From Bacteroidales bacterium Bact_20 (GTDB lineage: Bacteria > Bacteroidota > Bacteroidia > Bacteroidales > DTU049), in NCBI GenBank assembly GCA_001603615.1, contig LUZL01000063.1, positions 1-5,017 on the forward strand: a stretch of 5,017 nt of DNA, read 5' to 3'. The translations under genes and the position numbers were made by a program. Positions 1 to 5,017 of this stretch are shown in pieces; positions within the stretch are counted from its first letter, which is position 1, and every line of letters starts with the position of its first letter. Below the pieces are notes generated by a model that saw only the letters and a program-made list of their open reading frames with translations, was not told the origin of the DNA and ran no database searches.

Positions 1-18
1 TATTAAAAAATTATTCAT
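1..18 (-). CDS. possible 5' end of a leftward gene, cut by the window edge
   Basis: On the minus strand an ATG at 18-16 opens a frame reading MNNFLI to the window edge. The only support is position: a TAATTTTG box (39-32) lies 13 nt upstream, similar to the spacing of the same box ahead of the transposase (16 nt) and iorA (10 nt). Six codons cannot identify a product and could easily be chance in such AT-rich DNA. Confidence 0.18.
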
Positions 19-41
19 TAATTTTATCTAACAAAATTAAT
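17..41. repeat. AT-only inverted repeat, possible hairpin
   Basis: ATTAATTTT at 17-25 is perfectly complementary to AAAATTAAT at 33-41 with a 7-nt loop. A second, mutually exclusive pairing joins ATCTAA (26-31) to TTAGAT (41-46). No G or C is present in the 9-bp arms, so a stem would be weak. It overlaps the leftward -7-like box and could be an operator-like site or simply composition. Confidence 0.3.
32..39 (-). promoter_or_regulatory. candidate leftward -7 box (TAnnTTTG)
   Basis: Read on the minus strand this is TAATTTTG, an exact match to the Bacteroidota -7 consensus TAnnTTTG. The enclosing 11-mer is identical to those upstream of iorA and the transposase. I see no convincing -33 TTTG element. 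It would drive a gene lying left of the window. Confidence 0.25.
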
Positions 42-67
42 TAGATTAATAAGTAACTTGGTTTATA

Positions 68-553
68 ATGAAAAAATTTTTAAATTTAATTTTACTAATA
101 ATATTTTTTTTAGAAAATATTTATTCACAAAATTCTTTTGATGAATTAATGGATAGATTTATTCAAATACCTGAAAAATCAGATACAACGATTTATAATG
201 ATATAATATCATCAGGCATAGAAATTATACCATATTTAATTGAGATAATAGACATTAACAAACAATTTTTAGATTTTTGTAATATTAATTCTAATAATTT
301 ATATTTAAATTATTTTGGTGTATATGCTGCTAAACTAATAGAAGATATAATAGCAAATAAAAACGATGAAACGTTTAATTTTAATAAAATTTATAATAAA
401 AAGGAAAATACTTATTTACTTAATTATGAGGATATGATAAATATAAAATTTCTATATAAAAAATGGTGGGAGAATATAAATGATACAAAGATTTTTTGTA
501 AGCGAGGAGCTTTAAGTGGATCTAATTATTGTTGGAAATATTGCGAAAATTAA
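68..553 (+). CDS. small exported protein of unknown function
   Basis: This 161-aa protein is not one I recognise. Residues 1-20 form a clear signal peptide: KK at 2-3, a hydrophobic core of Leu, Ile and Phe to about residue 15, and likely cleavage before Q21 in IYS-QN, a signal-peptidase I type end with no lipobox Cys. The mature chain of about 141 aa should be periplasmic or outside the cell. SSGIEIIPYLIEII at about 48-61 resembles one helix of a HEAT-like repeat, but one copy is too little to assign the fold. The C-terminus is Trp/Cys-rich (KKWW at 131-134, then Cys 144, 155 and 159). The ATG at 68 is chosen because it begins the signal peptide. No Shine-Dalgarno is visible, as expected in Bacteroidota. 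Composition is extremely AT-rich (4 G/C in positions 61-120), unlike iorAB. It is followed after 11 bp by a second signal-peptide gene on the same strand, suggesting a two-gene unit. Function is unknown; a toxin-immunity or envelope role would be speculation. Confidence 0.72.
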   Translation: MKKFLNLILLIIFFLENIYSQNSFDELMDRFIQIPEKSDTTIYNDIISSGIEIIPYLIEIIDINKQFLDFCNINSNNLYLNYFGVYAAKLIEDIIANKNDETFNFNKIYNKKENTYLLNYEDMINIKFLYKKWWENINDTKIFCKRGALSGSNYCWKYCEN

Positions 554-564
554 TAAAATATATA

Positions 565-833
565 ATGAAAATTGTAACAGTTATAATATGTATCTTATTG
601 TTTTTTGCTTTTTTAACATGAACCATAAGGGAAAAGTAAATTTAGAAAAATTATCTAATAATCATACTTATAGTTTACAAATATTATCGTTTGAATGGAA
701 AAAAGATAGTTTAGGTTGTTACAATATTAGATCAATAGATTTATTTGATAGCTTATTAGATGGATTTTATTTGAATACAAAAAGTGTAAATGATTTTTTA
801 AAAATATTTTTCAGTTGTTTATATTTTTTATAA
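565..833 (+). pseudogene. small exported-protein gene with apparent frameshift
   Basis: An ATG at 565, 11 bp after the previous stop, starts MKIVTVIICILLFFAFLT, a good signal-peptide or membrane-anchor sequence, but the frame stops with TGA at 619-621. In the frame shifted by one base, coding continues from the same T-rich tract (598-614) to the TAA at 831-833, giving a hydrophilic body with FEWKKDSLGCYNIRSIDLF in its middle. Adding one T to the tract would join the two into a roughly 90-aa exported protein. The body's start at ATG 618 would give a 71-aa protein with no signal peptide. The last residues (FFSCLYFL) look unlike a normal hydrophilic C-terminus, so the 3' end may also have been truncated where the gene meets iorB. 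I do not recognise the family. It may be a true pseudogene, a phase-variable gene, or a sequencing error in a homopolymer. Confidence 0.5.
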
Positions 834-837
834 CTTA

Positions 838-1425
838 TTATGCTTTTATATATTCTTTAGCAAAAGCTAATCCTTCTCTAAAAGCTTGTATGTTAACGTT
901 TACAATATCTTCGCCTTTTTTACTAAACTGTTCTCTAATAGCATCTTCTATTTCTTGAGGTTCGAAACCCAGATAATGAGCTGCAGCACCAATGAGCACC
1001 ATATTTGCAGATAGAGGTGCATTTAGTTTTTTAGCTATTTCATCAGCATTTATAAGAACATGATTTTTGTATTTACGAATTTCATTATAGACTAACTCTA
1101 AATCAGGATAATTAGGAATATTGGTATAAGGTTCAGAATTAGAAATAATCCAGCCACTTTCATGTAGATAAGGTAAATATCTCAATGTTTCTAAAGGTTC
1201 TAATGATAAAATCATATCAGCTTGACCTTTAGTTATCAAATCAGAAAATATTTGAGAATCAGATATTCTAAGATGAGAAACTACCTCTCCTCCACGTTGA
1301 GACATACCATGTACCTCTGCTTGTTTAATATTCAAATTCTTTTTTATAGCAGCTAATCCTATAGTAGCAGCAATGCTCAATATACCTTGCCCACCTACTC
1401 CTGCTAAGATAATATCTTTTTTCAT
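838..1425 (-). CDS. iorB: indolepyruvate ferredoxin oxidoreductase, beta subunit
   Basis: IorB is the small subunit of the enzyme that converts arylpyruvates (indolepyruvate, phenylpyruvate) plus CoA and oxidised ferredoxin to aryl-acetyl-CoA, CO2 and reduced ferredoxin in the cytoplasm. The 195-aa length is normal for the family. The pyruvate/ketoisovalerate oxidoreductase gamma-type domain spans nearly the whole protein. Visible signatures are GVGGQGILS at 9-17, the conserved nucleotide-fold-like glycine loop at the N-terminus, and EVHGMSQRGG at 37-46, followed by VVSHLRIS. No Fe-S cysteine motif is present, as expected for this subunit. The ATG at 1425 is chosen because the GVGGQG loop normally starts about 8 residues in. 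It lies 27 bp downstream of the iorA stop on the same strand, so the two are almost certainly cotranscribed and the subunits made together. Its stop is 4 bp from the stop of the convergent small gene, leaving no room for a separate terminator. Confidence 0.95.
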   Translation of the reverse strand: MKKDIILAGVGGQGILSIAATIGLAAIKKNLNIKQAEVHGMSQRGGEVVSHLRISDSQIFSDLITKGQADMILSLEPLETLRYLPYLHESGWIISNSEPYTNIPNYPDLELVYNEIRKYKNHVLINADEIAKKLNAPLSANMVLIGAAAHYLGFEPQEIEDAIREQFSKKGEDIVNVNIQAFREGLAFAKEYIKA

Positions 1426-1452
1426 AATTTACTTATTTTAAAATGTTAAGTT

Positions 1453-3072
1453 TTATTTATTTTCTCCTTTTTCTTTAAACTTAGCTCTCATTCTACGATT
1501 TAGAGTTTGTACACATTCTCTAGTAGGTATTATCACCGACACTCCTTCATAGGCTAATTCTTCTTTTATTACTTGTACATTCTCTTGATGTCTATTTTTC
1601 AAAGGTTTAATAATTCTAATATGTTCTGGATTAACACCTAATCCTGTACAAATAGAAACTAATCTTTGGTTAGCATGAGAAGGTTGCCCACCAGTCATAC
1701 CAGTAGTAGAATTATCTAAGATAATAACGGTAATAGGTGCATTGTAAACGACTGCATCTAATAAACCTGTCATACCACTATGAGTGAAAGTACTATCACC
1801 AATAACAGCTACCGCAGGCCTTAGTCCCATATCAGAAGCCGCTTTTGCCATAGAAATAGATGCACCCATATCTACACAGGAATTAATAGCCTCAAATGGA
1901 GGTGTAGCTCCTAATGTATAACAACCAATATCACTAAATACTCTACCTTTAGAATAATCTTTTAAAGCTTCATTGAGAGCATTATATGAATCTATATGAG
2001 AGCAACCAGGACAAAATGATGGTGGCCTAGCTACTACAATAGAAGGTACATCTTTACCTTCTATATTTGGTAATCCTAATGCTTGAGCTACAATATTAGG
2101 ATTTAGCTCACCTTCACGTGGTAATAAGCCAGTTAATTTACCTTCAACTTTTAAATTATCACATAAGAAACTAGTTAACATCTTTTCAATAAAAGGATAC
2201 CCTTCTTCTATCACTATCAATCTATCTACTTCATTATACAATTTTTTAATCAATTTTTCTGGAATAGGATATTGAGATATCTTTAAAATAGGGTAGGGGT
2301 TAGCACCTTGAAAGTTTTCCATCACATAGTTAAAAGCAATACCAGAAGCAATGATACCAATAGATTTATCATTCCCATCAATGAATTTATTAAAAGGTGA
2401 ATTTTCGCTTTCATCTATTAAAGCAGGTTGAATAGATAACAATTTTGACCATCTTTTGCGAGCTAAAGCAGGTAAAAGAATATATTGTTTTAAATCTGTA
2501 GGCAAAGAAATTTGATTTTGAGGAAGGGGATCTTTATGTAAGACACCAGCTCTAGAATGAGCTACTCGAGTAGTTATACGCAATAGGATAGGAATATGAA
2601 ATTTTTCGCTTAATTGGAATCCATAGAAGCACATATCATAAGCTTCTTGCTGATTAGAAGGTTCTAATATAGGAATATGAGCGAAATCGCCATAAAATCT
2701 ATTATCCTGTTCATTCTGAGAAGAGTGCATAGATGGATCATCAGCAGTTACTACTATCATACCACCATTAGCACCTGTAAGAGCTGAATTAATAAATGCA
2801 TCTGCTGCGACATTCAATCCTACATGCTTCATAGCAACGATAGTTCTTTTACCTACGTAGCTAGCACCTATAGCAGCTTCCACTGCAGTTTTTTCATTTG
2901 CAGTCCACTGAGCTATTATACCTTTTTGCTTAGCTTCTTTGCTATCTATCAAATATTCTAAAATCTCTGATGATGGAGTACCAGGGTAAGCATAGGCTCC
3001 AGAAACACCTGCATCGATTGCTGCCTGTGCAATGGCTTCATCACCAAGTAACAATAATTTATTAGGAGTCAT
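1453..3072 (-). CDS. iorA: indolepyruvate ferredoxin oxidoreductase, alpha subunit (TPP-binding)
   Basis: IorA carries the thiamine pyrophosphate site of the oxidoreductase that decarboxylates aromatic 2-oxo acids and traps the acyl group on CoA, in fermentation of (or, reversed, synthesis of) aromatic amino acids. The 539-aa protein reads in family order. An N-terminal pyrimidine-binding domain has YPGTPSSEI at 29-37, ANEKTAVEAAIGAS at 58-71 with the likely catalytic Glu60, and DDPSMHSSQNEQDNR at 111-125. A middle domain follows at about 235-345. RPPSFCPGCSH lies at 349-359, with the CPGC pair. The C-terminal TPP/Mg domain has DIGCYTLG at 381-388, GDSTFTHSG at 425-433 and LDNSTTGMTGGQ at 452-463. 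The chain ends about 20 residues after PTREC (516-520), so it lacks the C-terminal two-[4Fe-4S] ferredoxin domain of longer archaeal homologues; to my knowledge this short form is usual in Bacteroidales. The ATG at 3072 fits the normal N-terminus and is preceded by an A-rich leader without Shine-Dalgarno. It is first in the iorA-iorB operon. Confidence 0.95.
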   Translation of the reverse strand: MTPNKLLLLGDEAIAQAAIDAGVSGAYAYPGTPSSEILEYLIDSKEAKQKGIIAQWTANEKTAVEAAIGASYVGKRTIVAMKHVGLNVAADAFINSALTGANGGMIVVTADDPSMHSSQNEQDNRFYGDFAHIPILEPSNQQEAYDMCFYGFQLSEKFHIPILLRITTRVAHSRAGVLHKDPLPQNQISLPTDLKQYILLPALARKRWSKLLSIQPALIDESENSPFNKFIDGNDKSIGIIASGIAFNYVMENFQGANPYPILKISQYPIPEKLIKKLYNEVDRLIVIEEGYPFIEKMLTSFLCDNLKVEGKLTGLLPREGELNPNIVAQALGLPNIEGKDVPSIVVARPPSFCPGCSHIDSYNALNEALKDYSKGRVFSDIGCYTLGATPPFEAINSCVDMGASISMAKAASDMGLRPAVAVIGDSTFTHSGMTGLLDAVVYNAPITVIILDNSTTGMTGGQPSHANQRLVSICTGLGVNPEHIRIIKPLKNRHQENVQVIKEELAYEGVSVIIPTRECVQTLNRRMRAKFKEKGENK

Positions 3073-3082
3073 ATTTTTTTCA

Positions 3083-3090
3083 CAAAATTA
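3083..3090 (-). promoter_or_regulatory. candidate -7 box upstream of iorA (proximal)
   Basis: The minus strand reads TAATTTTG, matching TAnnTTTG, with its last base 10 nt before the iorA ATG. Use of this box would give a nearly leaderless mRNA. It lies in an 11-mer shared with two other leftward regions. No clear -33 element is visible. Confidence 0.3.
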
Positions 3091-3110
3091 ATATTTAATA
3101 TTGAAAATGC

Positions 3111-3118
3111 CAAAAATA
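3111..3118 (-). promoter_or_regulatory. candidate -7 box upstream of iorA (distal)
   Basis: The minus strand reads TATTTTTG, an exact TAnnTTTG match followed by GC, ending 38 nt before the iorA ATG, which allows a normal leader of about 30 nt. This makes it the more natural iorA promoter of the two. A good TTTG at -33 is lacking, so support is moderate. The rest of 3119-3171 is AT-rich with nothing else recognisable. Confidence 0.38.
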
Positions 3119-3171
3119 TAAATTTATTAATCATTTTAATATGGAATAAGAAGTTAAATAGGGTTAAGGAA

Positions 3172-3195
3172 GTATCAGATTTTTGTTATACTTAA
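3172..3195 (+). repeat. left terminal inverted repeat of the IS
   Basis: It begins GTATCAGATTTT and ends TGTTATACTTAA. The inward-read right end matches it with C/A, G/C and C/T differences and two extra A's. It also contains most of a small hairpin, TTGTTA (3183-3188) with TAACAA (3193-3198), just after the transposase stop at 3202; that could weakly aid termination but has no T-tract. Confidence 0.5.
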
Positions 3196-3201
3196 CAATA
3201 G

Positions 3202-4194
3202 TTATTTATATTTTTGTTTCATTAATCCTCTATACTTGTCCCACGCCCACCTATCATGCGATGACAAGTTTAGTAATCTGCCAATGTCTGGTTCTACCAA
3301 ATCTTTCAAGTACTTATTTGTTATCACATACCACATCAAATAGCTTTGCAAGTATTTAGTAGCTACTCCATGAAATCTACACAACCACACTTTGAAATCT
3401 TTTATTTTTTCCTCTACTATTTTTACACTGTAAATGCCACGTTTCACTTGTCTTTTGTTTACAACAACTTTTTTACTTTTTAAACTCTTGACACCTTTTT
3501 TAAACTCTTTCTTTGGCTTTACACATACTAGATTCTTCTCTGATATTCTATTCTTTAGTTCGTATTTTAATTGCTCATTTTTTACTTTCTTCTCACCCAC
3601 CTGTTTAAAAAGCAAATTACCTTCACGGTCAGTAACTACTAATACAGCAACTTTGGGATGTTTCTTTTTACGTGCTCGCTCATATTCTTCTAGACTTTTG
3701 AATTTCCTACCTTTTTCTGAGTAATTCATTAGCAGTTCATCCGCTTCTACTATACCTGAGAATCCTATTCCTCCCTCAAAAGATCTCAATGCTGCTAATA
3801 TTTTATGTCGCCATTGGAAGCTAGTTTTCAGACATATGCCAACCTCGCTAGCACAAGCTCGCAGACTTTTACCATCTAGCATGCATCTCATATAATCTAG
3901 CATCAATGGATATTTTCTCATTCGGTAGACAAAGGTGCGAGCGGTTTCTCGGAATTGGTAACCGCAAGTTTTGCATTTGTACACTTGTCTACTATTAATT
4001 TTGCCAGCCTTTATGACATCTTCACTTTTGCAGTTAGGACAGATGGCTGCAGTAGATTGTATTTTAACTTTTTGGTAGTCTACAGCAGTAGCATTACTAT
4101 CAACTAGGTATTGGTAAAGCTCATCTAGGAAATCTCGCTTGTGATCTTTAGGCAGAGCTAAGTATTCATCGGTATTTTGGAATAAATCTTTCAT
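3202..4194 (-). CDS. IS1595-family (ISXO2-like) transposase, possibly catalytically defective
   Basis: This 330-aa protein has the standard IS1595 architecture. An acidic N-terminal helix region is followed by a zinc ribbon with C52-x2-C55 and C74-x2-C77, then a helix-turn-helix region at about 105-130 (SLRACASEVGICLKTSFQWR) and an RNase H-like ISXO2 domain from about 145. GIVEADELLMNYSEKG at 147-162 supplies the first catalytic Asp, D152, and RFHGVATKYLQSYL at 273-286 is the conserved C-terminal block. Relatives, as I remember them, carry the second Asp in a CTD-x-HRSY-like segment; the aligned stretch here is LVCVKPKKEF (222-231), with no Asp. The third-residue region (about 258-264) reads KIVEEKI where relatives have Asn-rich sequence, though E261 or E262 could substitute. 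The change is by in-frame substitutions, not a frameshift. The ATG at 4194 is supported by a good N-terminus and an upstream -7 box. The gene may be an inactive copy moved in trans, a variant catalytic site, or a retained DNA-binding protein. Confidence 0.88.
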   Translation of the reverse strand: MKDLFQNTDEYLALPKDHKRDFLDELYQYLVDSNATAVDYQKVKIQSTAAICPNCKSEDVIKAGKINSRQVYKCKTCGYQFRETARTFVYRMRKYPLMLDYMRCMLDGKSLRACASEVGICLKTSFQWRHKILAALRSFEGGIGFSGIVEADELLMNYSEKGRKFKSLEEYERARKKKHPKVAVLVVTDREGNLLFKQVGEKKVKNEQLKYELKNRISEKNLVCVKPKKEFKKGVKSLKSKKVVVNKRQVKRGIYSVKIVEEKIKDFKVWLCRFHGVATKYLQSYLMWYVITNKYLKDLVEPDIGRLLNLSSHDRWAWDKYRGLMKQKYK

Positions 4195-4210
4195 GATTAA
4201 AATTTTATAA

Positions 4211-4218
4211 CAAAATTA
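4211..4218 (-). promoter_or_regulatory. candidate -7 box of the transposase
   Basis: The minus strand reads TAATTTTG (TAnnTTTG), ending 16 nt before the transposase ATG. It is inside the element, so the IS would carry its own promoter. The surrounding 11-mer recurs upstream of iorA and near the left edge of the window. No clear -33 TTTG. Confidence 0.35.
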
Positions 4219-4245
4219 ATGAATTTTTTTTAATAATATAATATT

Positions 4246-4271
4246 TTAAATATAACATTAAAATGTTATAC
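4246..4271 (-). repeat. right terminal inverted repeat of the IS
   Basis: Read inward on the minus strand it begins GTATAACATTTT and ends TGTTATATTTAA, matching the left end apart from a 2-nt insertion and three substitutions. It lies 25 bp past the stop of the AlbA gene. Confidence 0.5.
4251..4270. repeat. perfect 20-bp palindrome with 2-bp centre
   Basis: TATAACATT (4251-4259) and AATGTTATA (4262-4270) are perfect reverse complements around AA. The palindrome fills most of the right IS end and lies between the AlbA stop and the transposase promoter. It could be a binding site for a dimeric protein controlling the transposase, or a weak stem ending AlbA-gene transcription. No T-run directly follows it in the minus direction, so a classical terminator is not supported. 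Confidence 0.45.
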
Positions 4272-4295
4272 GGATTACTTTTTTTTGTTGAGTTT

Positions 4296-4937
4296 TTAAT
4301 AATTTATCCACTTGTATTTCTCTCCTTCTTCATCATATATAAATTCTACCCACCCTACCACTATGAGTTTAAATAATATTATATAGCATTCATTATAATC
4401 TATTTTTAAGAATGTTTGCAATTCTTTGAAGCTAAAGGACTCTTTTGATGAAAAATTTCTTATTTTTTCATCTATACTCATTATTTCATCTATGCTTACT
4501 ATATCATTATTATGTCTGGCATTCCATACGTCTATATATAAAGAGCTTGTAACACAATTTTTATCATTTTTTCTGATATATACTGTCCAATTTCCGTGTT
4601 CATCTGGTGCATAAATCAACTTATCTGAAGATGAATATACTATCACTTCTAATATTTCTTTGTTTTCTATCTTATGAGTTATTACATTGTAATTCACATT
4701 AGGTTTACAGTACAGAAGTGCAGCTTGTTCTATCATATAGTATTCTTCTTCAGTTTTTATGCCTACGATTTTACCATTATCTTTTACTCCAATTAATAAA
4801 ATTCCTCCATCAGAATTAGCAAAAGCTGAAATAGATCTTGCAATTTTTTTACTATCAGTTATAGCATATTTGAAATCTAGCTGTTGTCCCTCGCCCTCGC
4901 TTATACGTTTAAGTAAGTTATATTCTTCAAATTCCAT
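4296..4937 (-). CDS. AlbA/Schlafen-type putative nucleic-acid- or ATP-binding protein with possible winged-helix C-terminus
   Basis: The 213-aa product carries an AlbA_2 (divergent AAA-4/Schlafen-like) domain at about 8-125. EGEGQQLDFKYAI (14-26) is the usual E-x-x-x-x-DFK start, and KKIARSISAFANSDGGILLIGVKDNGKIVGI (30-60, given in part) is the strongly conserved core. YAPDEHGNWTVYIRKNDKN at about 109-127 closes the domain. Residues about 150-213 look like two or three helices and a beta pair ending in GWVEFIYDEEGEKYKWI, consistent with a winged helix. Similar stand-alone proteins are common in Bacteroidota and usually named only 'ATP-binding protein'; no reaction is established, so a regulatory DNA-binding role is inference. 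The longest open frame begins at 5006, but its extra 23 residues are hydrophobic and overlap a -7-like box, whereas the ATG at 4937 begins right at the conserved MEFEEYNLLKRISEGEG. It is a cytoplasmic protein with no membrane segment. The IS lies immediately downstream. Confidence 0.85.
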   Translation of the reverse strand: MEFEEYNLLKRISEGEGQQLDFKYAITDSKKIARSISAFANSDGGILLIGVKDNGKIVGIKTEEEYYMIEQAALLYCKPNVNYNVITHKIENKEILEVIVYSSSDKLIYAPDEHGNWTVYIRKNDKNCVTSSLYIDVWNARHNNDIVSIDEIMSIDEKIRNFSSKESFSFKELQTFLKIDYNECYIILFKLIVVGWVEFIYDEEGEKYKWINY

Positions 4938-4942
4938 AATTA

Positions 4943-4950
4943 CAAATATA
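4943..4950 (-). promoter_or_regulatory. candidate -7 box of the AlbA-type gene
   Basis: The minus strand reads TATATTTG, an exact TAnnTTTG match, ending only 5 nt before the ATG at 4937. If real, the transcript would start at or next to the ATG and be leaderless, which also argues against the 5006 start. No suitably spaced -33 TTTG is visible. Confidence 0.3.
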
Positions 4951-4995
4951 CTAAAAATTTTACAATATAATTTTATTTTTAAATACAAATTAATG

Positions 4996-5003
4996 TATCT
5001 TTG
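4996..5003 (+). promoter_or_regulatory. candidate rightward -7 box at the window edge
   Basis: TATCTTTG followed by CA is among the most typical forms of the Bacteroidota -7 element. It points rightward, away from the AlbA-type gene, so a divergent gene is expected just beyond the window. A -33 element is not evident in the AT-rich sequence upstream. Confidence 0.42.
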
Positions 5004-5017
5004 CAATTATTTTGAAA

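Larger units (their letters stand above)
3172..4271 (-). mobile_element. IS1595-class (ISXO2-like) insertion sequence
   Basis: A transposase gene is bounded by imperfect inverted repeats at 3172-3195 and 4246-4271, giving an element of about 1.1 kb, a normal size for this class. The ends pair at 21 of 24 aligned positions with a 2-nt gap. The 8-bp direct repeats that IS1595 elements usually create are not seen: TTAAGGAA flanks the left end and GGATTACT the right. Either the insertion is old, a flank was rearranged, or my end positions are off by several bases. It lies between the AlbA gene and iorA without interrupting either frame. Family assignment rests on the transposase. Confidence 0.65.

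Noticed and set aside
516..564. GTG start at 516 extending the small second gene upstream and overlapping the first gene
   Set aside because: It overlaps the first coding region by 38 bp and gives no signal peptide, whereas the ATG at 565 gives a classical one and a normal 11-bp spacing.
801..812. AAAAATATTTTT palindrome near the 3' end of the second small gene as a bidirectional terminator
   Set aside because: It is pure A/T, lies inside coding sequence and has no stable stem; self-complementarity is expected in this composition.
3183..3198. Hairpin TTGTTA/TAACAA after the transposase stop as a terminator
   Set aside because: It has a six-bp AT-dominated stem and no downstream T-tract on the minus strand; it is better explained as part of the IS end.
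3434..3724. Plus-strand open frame of 96 codons inside the transposase gene
   Set aside because: It lies antisense to a clear transposase; its Phe/Leu/Ser-rich product is what antisense of a Lys/Glu-rich protein gives.
4426..4614. Plus-strand open frame of 62 codons inside the AlbA-type gene
   Set aside because: It is antisense to a conserved coding region and has no promoter or recognisable protein features.
4938..5006. N-terminal extension of the AlbA-type protein starting at 5006
   Set aside because: The 23 extra residues are translated promoter-like AT-rich DNA containing the -7 box; the family normally begins at the MEFEEYNLL segment.
1..5017. CRISPR array, tRNA or rRNA
   Set aside because: No regularly spaced repeats and no cloverleaf or rRNA-like conserved stretches were seen on either strand.

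Overview
The window looks like a low-G+C chromosome segment from a member of the Bacteroidota. Three observations point that way. Indolepyruvate oxidoreductase (iorA-iorB) has the short form I associate with that phylum. The AlbA/winged-helix protein at the right end resembles a small ATP-binding family common there. Several intergenic regions carry TAnnTTTG boxes, the Bacteroidota -7 promoter element, with A-rich leaders instead of Shine-Dalgarno sequences. Genus cannot be decided from the sequence.

Layout, left to right. Positions 1-67 are an AT-rich, possibly divergent promoter region, with a possible six-codon start of a leftward gene at the edge. Positions 68-833 (+ strand) are a very AT-rich accessory pair: a small exported protein of unknown function, then, 11 bp later, a second signal-peptide-bearing gene that appears frameshifted in a T-rich tract and may also be cut short at its 3' end. 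This pair converges, with 4 bp between stops, on iorB. Positions 838-3072 (- strand) are the iorA-iorB operon for CoA-dependent oxidative decarboxylation of arylpyruvates, transcribed iorA to iorB. Positions about 3172-4271 are an insertion sequence of the IS1595 (ISXO2-like) class, with an intact 330-aa transposase reading frame and imperfect terminal inverted repeats but no visible target duplication. Positions 4296-4937 (- strand) encode a 213-aa AlbA/Schlafen-type protein with a possible C-terminal winged helix. The right edge carries a good -7 box pointing out of the window.

Only iorA and iorB clearly work together, as the two subunits of one enzyme. The IS sits between the AlbA gene and iorA without interrupting either reading frame. 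I see no evidence for a novel multi-gene system. The most unusual items are the transposase, whose central catalytic Asp seems replaced while the frame stays open; the frameshifted small exported gene; and an 11-bp promoter-like word repeated in three leftward-facing intergenic regions.
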